Source: Microbacterium jejuense | Lineage (GTDB): Bacteria; Actinomycetota; Actinomycetes; Actinomycetales; Microbacteriaceae | Length of the DNA: 64,000 nucleotides | NCBI RefSeq assembly: GCF_019511665.1 | Contig: NZ_JAEUAW010000003.1 | Span: forward strand, 310,001-374,000 | Direction of reading: 5' to 3' | Part shown: positions 58,395-64,000 of the stretch, piece after piece | Layout: each line of letters begins with the position of its first letter | Numbering within the stretch: position 1 is the stretch's first letter | Translations under genes and position numbers: made by a program | The notes under the pieces: model-generated | Told to the model about the DNA's origin: nothing | Database searches by the model: none | Seen by the model: the letters and a program-made list of their open reading frames with translations, nothing else

Positions 58395-59440
58395 TCGCGG
58401 GCGATCCCGCCGTCGCCACCGCGATCGACGGCTCGCTCGCCCGCATCCGCGAGAGAGCCGAGGGACTGGGCGACGGCTTCGGCGCACTCGCCGCGTCGAT
58501 CGGACGCGCCGCCCACGGCGGCAAGCGCGTCCGGCCGGCGCTCGTGACCGCCGCGTTCGAGGCGTTCGACGGAGACGCCTCGTCGCGACCGGCGGTCCTG
58601 TCGGTCGCGGCGGCGTTCGAGCTGCTCCACACCGCATTCGTCGTGCACGACGACGTCATCGACCACGACACCGAGCGCCGGGGCGTGCCCAACATCGGCG
58701 GCGAGTTCCGGGCGCGGGCGCGAAGCGCCGGCGCGGATGCCGCGGGGGCTGCCTCGCTCGGCGACGCGGCGGCCATCCTCGCGGGCGACCTCCTCCTGCA
58801 CGAGGCGTTCCGGCTCGTCGCGATGGCTCCGACCGATGCCGCCACGACCGACCGGCTCCTCGCGCTGGTGGACGACGCGATCGTCGTGTCGGCGGCCGGC
58901 GAGCTCGCCGACGTCGAGAACGCCGTGTCTGCGCAGTTCCCGTCGCGGGAGGCCACGCTCGACACCGCCTTCCGCAAGACCGCCGTGTACTCGTTCCGCG
59001 CACCGCTGCGGGCCGGCGCGGTGCTGGCCGGCGCGGACGGCGCGGCACTGCGCGTGCTCGGCGACCTCGGCGGCCGGCTGGGACTGGCGTTCCAGCTCGT
59101 CGACGACCTCATCGGCACGTTCGGGACCGCGGAGCAGACGGGTCGCGACAGCGGCCCCGATCTGCGCGAGACCAAGCGCACGCCGCTCATCGCGCTGGCT
59201 CGCGAGTCGGATGCCGCAGCAGGTGTCGTCGCGGCGCTGGCCCGCGCCGCGACCGGCCCCGTCGCCGTCCGCGAAGCGCAGGTCGTCCTGGCCGAGAGCG
59301 GGGCGCGGGAGCGGCTCGCCGGGCTGATCGCCGAGACCCTCGACGCCGTCCGCTCCGGATCGCGCGACGACGCCCTCCCTCCTCGCGCCGGGCGACTGCT
59401 GCGCGGACTCGCCGACGAGATCGAACGAAGGACTCCGTGA
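58391..59440 (+). CDS. crtE: Geranylgeranyl diphosphate synthase
   Basis: 349 residues from GTG 58391-58393, overlapping the idi stop (GTGA); GTG 58382 is an alternative. First Asp-rich motif DDVID at 87-91 (FVVHDDVIDHD), preceded by GGKRVRPAL. The second is reduced to LVDDLIGTFG in place of DDxxD, as in some actinobacterial crtE. Makes the C20 precursor of phytoene. Confidence 0.93.
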   Translation: MIAGDPAVATAIDGSLARIRERAEGLGDGFGALAASIGRAAHGGKRVRPALVTAAFEAFDGDASSRPAVLSVAAAFELLHTAFVVHDDVIDHDTERRGVPNIGGEFRARARSAGADAAGAASLGDAAAILAGDLLLHEAFRLVAMAPTDAATTDRLLALVDDAIVVSAAGELADVENAVSAQFPSREATLDTAFRKTAVYSFRAPLRAGAVLAGADGAALRVLGDLGGRLGLAFQLVDDLIGTFGTAEQTGRDSGPDLRETKRTPLIALARESDAAAGVVAALARAATGPVAVREAQVVLAESGARERLAGLIAETLDAVRSGSRDDALPPRAGRLLRGLADEIERRTP

Positions 59441-60315
59441 ACACCGCGACCTCGCAGGGCGCTCCCGCCCTCGCCCTGTACGACCGGACGGCGGTGGATG
59501 CCGCAGCCGCCGTCATCGCGCGGTACTCGACCTCGTTCGGCCTCGCGTGCCGCCTTCTCGGGCCCCGGCCGCGCCCGCACGTGCGCAACATCTACGCGCT
59601 GGCCCGTGTGGCGGACGAGATCGTCGACGGCCCGGCCACCGAGGCCGGCTTGTCGGCCGCCGAGGCCGCGGACGTGCTCGACCGGCTCGAAGAGGAATGC
59701 CTCGCCGCCGTCGCGCGGGGGTTCAGCGGCAACCTCATCCTGCACGCTTTCGCGCGCACGGCGCGCGAGTGCGGCATCGGCTCGGACCTGGTCGAGCCCT
59801 TCTTCGCCTCGATGCGCGTCGATCTCGACGTGCGTCGCCACGACACGGCGTCGCACGACGCCTACGTGTACGGGTCGGCCGAGGTCATCGGGCTGATGTG
59901 CCTGCAGGTCTTCGTGAACGCCGGGGGGCGGCATCCCGGCACTCCTCCGCCCGGACTCGCCGAGGGCGCCCGCCGGCTGGGCGCCGCGTTCCAGGACGTG
60001 AACTTCCTGCGCGATCTGCGGGACGACCGCGCGCGCCTCGGCCGCGAGTACCTGGAGCTCGCCTCGCCGGGTGCTCGCGCCGTCGTGCTCGACCGCGTCG
60101 ATCGCGACCTGGCCGCTGCGGCACGCGTGATCCCCGACCTGCCCGCCGACTGCCGGCGCGCCGTCACCGCGGCGCACGACCTGTTCGCCGAGCTCGCCGC
60201 GCGGCTGCGGGCAGCGCCCGACGACGACGCGCGCGTGCGCGTCCCCGATCCGGTCAAGGCGCGCCTGGCGGTGCGGGCGATGCTCGGGTTCGCGCCCCGC
60301 GGAGCCGGCGCGTGA
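59437..60315 (+). CDS. crtB: Phytoene synthase
   Basis: 292 residues from GTG 59437-59439 (GTGA overlap with crtE). IARYSTSFGLACRLLGPRPR, YALARVADEIVD (first Asp motif), and AFQDVNFLRDLRDDRARLGR (second) are the squalene/phytoene synthase signatures. Condenses two GGPP to phytoene. Confidence 0.94.
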   Translation: MNTATSQGAPALALYDRTAVDAAAAVIARYSTSFGLACRLLGPRPRPHVRNIYALARVADEIVDGPATEAGLSAAEAADVLDRLEEECLAAVARGFSGNLILHAFARTARECGIGSDLVEPFFASMRVDLDVRRHDTASHDAYVYGSAEVIGLMCLQVFVNAGGRHPGTPPPGLAEGARRLGAAFQDVNFLRDLRDDRARLGREYLELASPGARAVVLDRVDRDLAAAARVIPDLPADCRRAVTAAHDLFAELAARLRAAPDDDARVRVPDPVKARLAVRAMLGFAPRGAGA

Positions 60316-61865
60316 GCGCGCGCCGCGCGGTCGTCGTCGGCGGGGGCATCGCCGGGCTCGCCACAGCCGCCTTGCTCGCCCGCGACGAGTGGGACGTCAC
60401 GGTGCTCGAGGCGCGGGACGAGCTCGGCGGGCGCGCCGGGTCGTGGGAGCGCGACGGCTTCCGCTTCGACACCGGTCCGAGCTGGTACCTCATGCCCGAG
60501 GTCTTCGACCACTTCTTCCGGCTGCTCGGCACCACGGCCGACCGCGAGCTCGAGCTCGTGCCGCTCGATCCGGCCTACCGCGTGTACTCCGACCCCACGA
60601 CCAGACTGCCGCCGCTCGACGTGCGGTCGGGGCGTGCGAACGCCGCGGCGCTGTTCGAGAGCGTCGAACCCGGCGCGGGCGCGCGCCTCGGCTCGTACCT
60701 CGACTCGGCCGCGGACGCGTACGACCTCGCGGTCACGCGGTTCCTCTACGACACGTACGAGACGACGTCCGGACTGCGCGACCCGGCTCTGCTGCGGCGC
60801 GTGCCGCGCCTGGCGCCGCTGCTGACGCGCAGCCTCGCACGGCACGTCGAGAGCAGATTCGCCGATCCGCGACTGCGGCAGATCCTGGAGTACCCCGCGG
60901 TCTTCCTCGGCGGATCGCCCTACGGGGTGCCCAGCCTGTACCACCTGATGAGCCACCTCGACCTCGACGAGCACGTACTGTACCCGCGCGGCGGGTTCAC
61001 CGAGGTCGTCCGCGCCGTCGCGCGTCTGGCCGAGGCATCCGGAGTCCGCGTCGAGACCGGCTCACGCGTGACGAGGATCCTCACCGAGGCGGGCCGGGCG
61101 ACCGGTGTCGAGCTCGCCGGCGGGCGGCGCATCGTCGCGGACCTCGTGGTCTCGGGGGCCGACCTGCACGCCACCGAGACGACCCTCCTCCCCCGCGAGC
61201 TGCAGACGTATCCCGAGAGCTGGTGGCGCTCGCGCACACCCAGCCCCGGAGCCCTGCTGCTCATGCTGGGCGTGGAGGGCGCCCTCCCGCAGCTGGCGCA
61301 TCACACCCTGCTCTTCGCGCGCGAGTGGCGCGGGAACTTCCGCGACATCTTCGGGCGGCATCGCCGCATCCCGGATCCCGCCTCGCTGTATGTCTGCCGT
61401 CCCAGCGCCACCGATGCCGGCGTCGCGCCGCCCGGCCATGAGAACCTGTTCGTCCTGGTGCCGGTGCCCGCCGACCCGGGCCTCGGCCGCGGCGGGGTCG
61501 ACGGCCGCGGCGACGCCGCCGTCGAGGCCGCGGCCGATCGCGTGATCGCGCAGCTGTCGGCGTGGTGCGGCATCGCCGACCTGGCGGACCGGATCGTCGT
61601 GCGCCGCACCGTCGCGCCGGGCGATTTCGCGGCGGACCTGGGTGCCTGGCGCGGAAACGCGCTGGGTCTCGCGCACACCCTCGGGCAGAGCGCCATGTTC
61701 CGGCCGCGCAACGCGTCGCGCCGCGTCGAGGGCCTCGCCTACGTCGGCGCCTCGACCCTCCCCGGCATCGGTCTGCCGATGTGCCTCATCTCGGCGGAGC
61801 TCGTCGTCAAGCGCCTGCGCGGCGACCGCACGCCGGGCCCGCTGCCCGAGACGGTGAGGGTGTGA
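60312..61865 (+). CDS. crtI: Phytoene desaturase
   Basis: 517 residues from GTG 60312-60314 (GTGA overlap). FAD-binding AVVVGGGIAGLATAALLAR, then ELGGRAGSWERDGFRFDTGP; the C-terminal GLAYVGASTLPGIGLPMCLI, SAELVVKRL is the CrtI end motif. Introduces four double bonds to give lycopene. Confidence 0.95.
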   Translation: MSARRAVVVGGGIAGLATAALLARDEWDVTVLEARDELGGRAGSWERDGFRFDTGPSWYLMPEVFDHFFRLLGTTADRELELVPLDPAYRVYSDPTTRLPPLDVRSGRANAAALFESVEPGAGARLGSYLDSAADAYDLAVTRFLYDTYETTSGLRDPALLRRVPRLAPLLTRSLARHVESRFADPRLRQILEYPAVFLGGSPYGVPSLYHLMSHLDLDEHVLYPRGGFTEVVRAVARLAEASGVRVETGSRVTRILTEAGRATGVELAGGRRIVADLVVSGADLHATETTLLPRELQTYPESWWRSRTPSPGALLLMLGVEGALPQLAHHTLLFAREWRGNFRDIFGRHRRIPDPASLYVCRPSATDAGVAPPGHENLFVLVPVPADPGLGRGGVDGRGDAAVEAAADRVIAQLSAWCGIADLADRIVVRRTVAPGDFAADLGAWRGNALGLAHTLGQSAMFRPRNASRRVEGLAYVGASTLPGIGLPMCLISAELVVKRLRGDRTPGPLPETVRV

Positions 61866-61866
61866 C

Positions 61867-62220
61867 ATGCCGGGCCTGTACCTGCTCGCCATCCTCGTGA
61901 GCGCCGCGGGGGTCGCTCTCGTGGACCGGCGCCTGCGACTGGCCATGTGGGCGAGCCCCGGCCGCAGCGCGGCCGCCGCCGGAGTCGGCACGGCGTTCTT
62001 CATCGCGTGCGACCTCGTGGGCATCGCCGCCGGCGTCTTCGTGAAGGGCGACAGCCCGCTGCTGCTCGGCGTCGACCTCGCGCCGCATCTGCCCGTGGAA
62101 GAGCCGGTGTTCCTCGCGTTCCTCTGCTACCTCGCGCTCGTGTCGTGGGCGGGCGCGCTGCGTCTGCTCCCTCGTGGGGGGAAGGATGCCGTCACGCCGC
62201 GGCAGGAGGCACGCCGATGA
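61867..62220 (+). CDS. crtYe: C50 carotenoid cyclase subunit, CrtYe-like
   Basis: 117 residues from ATG 61867-61869, one base after the crtI stop. Three membrane segments, with RLRLAMW, FFIACDLVGIAAGVFVKGDS and LPVEEPVFLAFLCYLAL, match the heterodimeric lycopene-cyclase-domain family; the PVEEP motif is essential in that family. Works with the next gene product. Confidence 0.9.
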   Translation: MPGLYLLAILVSAAGVALVDRRLRLAMWASPGRSAAAAGVGTAFFIACDLVGIAAGVFVKGDSPLLLGVDLAPHLPVEEPVFLAFLCYLALVSWAGALRLLPRGGKDAVTPRQEARR

Positions 62221-62540
62221 CGTACCTGCTCGTCCTCACGCCGTTCGTCTTCGCGACCGCGGCCGTCGTCGCGCTCACGGCGCGCCGCGCCGGGTTCGGG
62301 AGCCGGATGGCAGCGTCGGGCGCGGCTGCCGGCATCCTGATCCTCCTCACCGCGGTCTTCGACAACCTCATGATCGCGATCGGACTCTTCGGCTACCCCG
62401 ATGAGCTCATCTCGGGCGTGCGCGTCGGGCTCGCGCCGATCGAGGACTTCGCATACCCGCTGTGCGCGGCGTTCCTCGTGCCCGCCGTGCACACGCTGCT
62501 CGCACCGGCGCGCACAGACCCCACGGAGGTGGGAGCGTGA
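62217..62540 (+). CDS. crtYf: C50 carotenoid cyclase subunit, CrtYf-like
   Basis: 107 residues from ATG 62217-62219 (ATGA overlap). TAVFDNLMIAIGLFGYPDEL, then RVGLAPIEDFAYPLCAAFLV: the second-subunit motif PIEDF is seen. The pair closes rings on the C50 chain; whether epsilon, gamma or beta rings form is not readable from sequence. Confidence 0.9.
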   Translation: MTYLLVLTPFVFATAAVVALTARRAGFGSRMAASGAAAGILILLTAVFDNLMIAIGLFGYPDELISGVRVGLAPIEDFAYPLCAAFLVPAVHTLLAPARTDPTEVGA

Positions 62541-63430
62541 CCGTCGCCGGACCGCTGCGGGCGGGCGCCGTCGCGCAGCGGCTGCTCGTGTCGTCGCGTC
62601 CGGTCAGCTGGATCAACACCGCCTTCCCGTTCGCGGCCGCGTACGTCATGACGACGCGGCAGATCGATGTCGTGCTGATCGTCGGCACGCTCTTCTTCCT
62701 GATTCCGTACAACCTCGCGATGTACGGGATCAACGACGTCTTCGACTACGAGTCCGATCTGCGCAACCCGCGCAAGGGCGGCGCACACGGGGCCGTCCTC
62801 GACCGGCGACTGCACCGCGCGACCCTCACGGCGGCCGCCGTGCTGTGCCTGCCGTTCGTCGTGTTCCTCGCCGTGGTCGGGTCACCCGCATCCTGGGCGG
62901 TGCTCGCCGCCAGCCTCTTCTTCGTCGTGTTCTACAGTGCTCCCCCGCTGCGCCTCAAGGAGCGGCCGTTCCTCGACTCCATCACCAGCAGCATCCACTT
63001 CTTCTCACCCGCCGTGTACGGGCTGGTGCTCGCGGAGGCGACATGGACGTGGCCGCTCGCGGCACTCGTCGCCGCGTTCGCGCTGTGGGGCGTCGCGTCA
63101 CACGCCTTCGGCGCCGTGCAGGACGTCGTCGCCGACCGTGACGCCGGCATCGCGTCGATCGCCACGGTCCGGGGCGCGCGCTGGACCGTGCGGTTCGCGC
63201 TGTGCTGCTACGCGGCGGCGGGGCTCGCGATGCTCCTGACGGCGTGGCCGGGCCCGCTGGCCGCGCTGCTGGCGCTGCCCTACGTCGTGACGGTCTGGCC
63301 TTATCGGCGCCTCGCCGACGCCGACGCCGCCGAGGCGACGGCCGGGTGGCGGCGGTTCCTGTGGCTCAACCAGTTCACGGGGTTCGCGGTCACCCTGCTG
63401 CTCATCTGGTACGCCGCGCTCACCGCCTGA
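62537..63430 (+). CDS. crtEb: Lycopene elongase, UbiA family
   Basis: 297 residues from GTG 62537-62539 (GTGA overlap). UbiA motifs YGINDVFDYESDLRNPRKGG and AVQDVVADRDAGIASIATVR; about eight membrane segments. Adds two C5 units to lycopene to give C50 flavuxanthin-type intermediates. Last gene of the operon. Confidence 0.93.
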   Translation: MTVAGPLRAGAVAQRLLVSSRPVSWINTAFPFAAAYVMTTRQIDVVLIVGTLFFLIPYNLAMYGINDVFDYESDLRNPRKGGAHGAVLDRRLHRATLTAAAVLCLPFVVFLAVVGSPASWAVLAASLFFVVFYSAPPLRLKERPFLDSITSSIHFFSPAVYGLVLAEATWTWPLAALVAAFALWGVASHAFGAVQDVVADRDAGIASIATVRGARWTVRFALCCYAAAGLAMLLTAWPGPLAALLALPYVVTVWPYRRLADADAAEATAGWRRFLWLNQFTGFAVTLLLIWYAALTA

Positions 63431-63453
63431 GGACGCGGCGACCCGTCGACGCG

Positions 63454-63485
63454 GAGGGCCGCCCGTCCGAAGACGAGCGGCCCTC
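63454..63485. terminator. Bidirectional hairpin between crtEb and the UPF0182 gene
   Basis: GAGGGCCGC (63454-63462) pairs with GCGGCCCTC (63477-63485). An inner CGTC-CGAA-GACG adds four pairs with one mismatch. It lies between two convergent genes and could stop both. Confidence 0.8.
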
Positions 63486-63499
63486 TGGCGTCTACGGGG

Positions 63500-64000
63500 T
63501 CACTGCTCGCCGAGCTCGATGAGCTTCTCGACGGCTGCGGTCAGACGCTCATCGGCCTCGCCGTACGCGGCCCAGTCGCCCTTCTCCAGCGCCGCCTGGC
63601 GGTCGAGCATCGCCTGCTGCGCCTCCTGCAGCGCCTGCTGGTAGTCGTCGGTCGGCTCCGTCGGCGTCGGACCGGGTGTGGGCTCCGGCGACGGCTCCGG
63701 CGTCGGCGTGTTCGGATCGGTCGGGACGTCGGTATCACCGGCATCCGCTCCCGAATCGCCGCCGAACAGGACGTCGAGCGCCTCGTTCAGCGTGTCTTCG
63801 AACGCGACCTCGTTGCCGAACGAGACCAGCACCTTCTGCAGCGACGGGAAGCTCGTCGCACCGGACGACTGCACGAACACCGGCTGCACGTACAGCAGAC
63901 CGCCGCCGACAGGCAGGGTCAGCAGGTTGCCCTTGAGGACGTCCGAGTCGCCCTGCTTGAGCAGGTTGACGAACGACGACACCTCGGGCTGCGCGTCGAA
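63500..64000 (-). CDS. UPF0182 family membrane protein, C-terminal part
   Basis: The frame enters from the right edge ([20 protein letters not shown]) and ends at 63500, so 167 residues are visible. [20 protein letters not shown] and [20 protein letters not shown] are typical of the UPF0182 C-terminal domain. Then comes a Thr/Pro/Glu linker and a helical end ([20 protein letters not shown]). Function unknown; full proteins have about seven membrane segments and a large outer domain. Confidence 0.88.
   Translation of the reverse strand, partial: FDAQPEVSSFVNLLKQGDSDVLKGNLLTLPVGGGLLYVQPVFVQSSGATSFPSLQKVLVSFGNEVAFEDTLNEALDVLFGGDSGADAGDTDVPTDPNTPTPEPSPEPTPGPTPTEPTDDYQQALQEAQQAMLDRQAALEKGDWAAYGEADERLTAAVEKLIELGEQ

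Overview
This is high-GC actinobacterial DNA. The genes that have recognisable relatives point to Microbacteriaceae, most likely Microbacterium or a close relative. The pointers are a crtE-crtB-crtI-crtYe-crtYf-crtEb cluster for C50 carotenoids, a divergent MarR regulator beside it, a Ku/LigD end-joining pair, DUF3039, a UPF0182 protein and CDP-glycerol glycerophosphotransferases. Many genes start 6-8 nt after a TANNNT-type -10 box, which is the leaderless arrangement common in Actinobacteria. The genus is an inference, since no 16S rRNA lies in the window.

Positions 1 to about 29,990 are the right-hand part of a siphovirus-type prophage; its left end lies outside the window. Almost all lytic genes run leftward on the minus strand. 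From right to left: a serine integrase (28478-29983, plus strand) at the attachment junction; an immunity pair of HTH repressor and ImmA-type metalloprotease (27446-28377, plus strand); a divergent switch with two leaderless promoters and palindromes (27351-27447); and a tightly overlapping leftward early operon (27357 down to 14267). That operon carries a RuvC-like resolvase, RecE-like exonuclease, RecT annealase, HNH nuclease, replication initiator with an internal iteron array, helicase-loader-like protein, DNA methyltransferase, DnaB-like helicase, an Lsr2-like fusion protein and many small Cys-rich proteins. A regulatory gap (13135-13511) follows, with DnaA-box-like sequences and a leftward promoter. 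Then come small proteins, a lipoprotein, an HNH nuclease, both terminase subunits, portal, ClpP-like maturation protease, decoration protein, capsid, connector genes, major tail protein, a frameshifted tail-assembly chaperone and the start of the tape-measure gene. Four plus-strand genes (10701, 13512, 13793, 18145) lie against the leftward grain and look like morons.

The prophage cuts a host cpaF/tadA-type secretion ATPase gene: only its 5' part remains (29980-30444), and its reading frame stops exactly where the integrase gene ends.

From about 30 kb onward the window is chromosome. It holds a PLDc_N-type membrane protein, tRNA-Leu(TAG), DedA, divergent ku and ligD, a CDF metal exporter, rdgB-rph, murI, pncB, DUF3039, an ABC exporter pair, a sugar-phosphate nucleotidyltransferase, small hypotheticals, a maltokinase with a LacI-type operator, three CDP-glycerol glycerophosphotransferase-like genes with a GT2 glycosyltransferase (teichoic-acid-type polymer synthesis), an HtrA protease, an aminotransferase, a nitrilase-family hydrolase, DUF6328, initiator tRNA-Met, the MarR regulator divergent from the seven-gene carotenoid operon, and the 3' end of a UPF0182 membrane protein.
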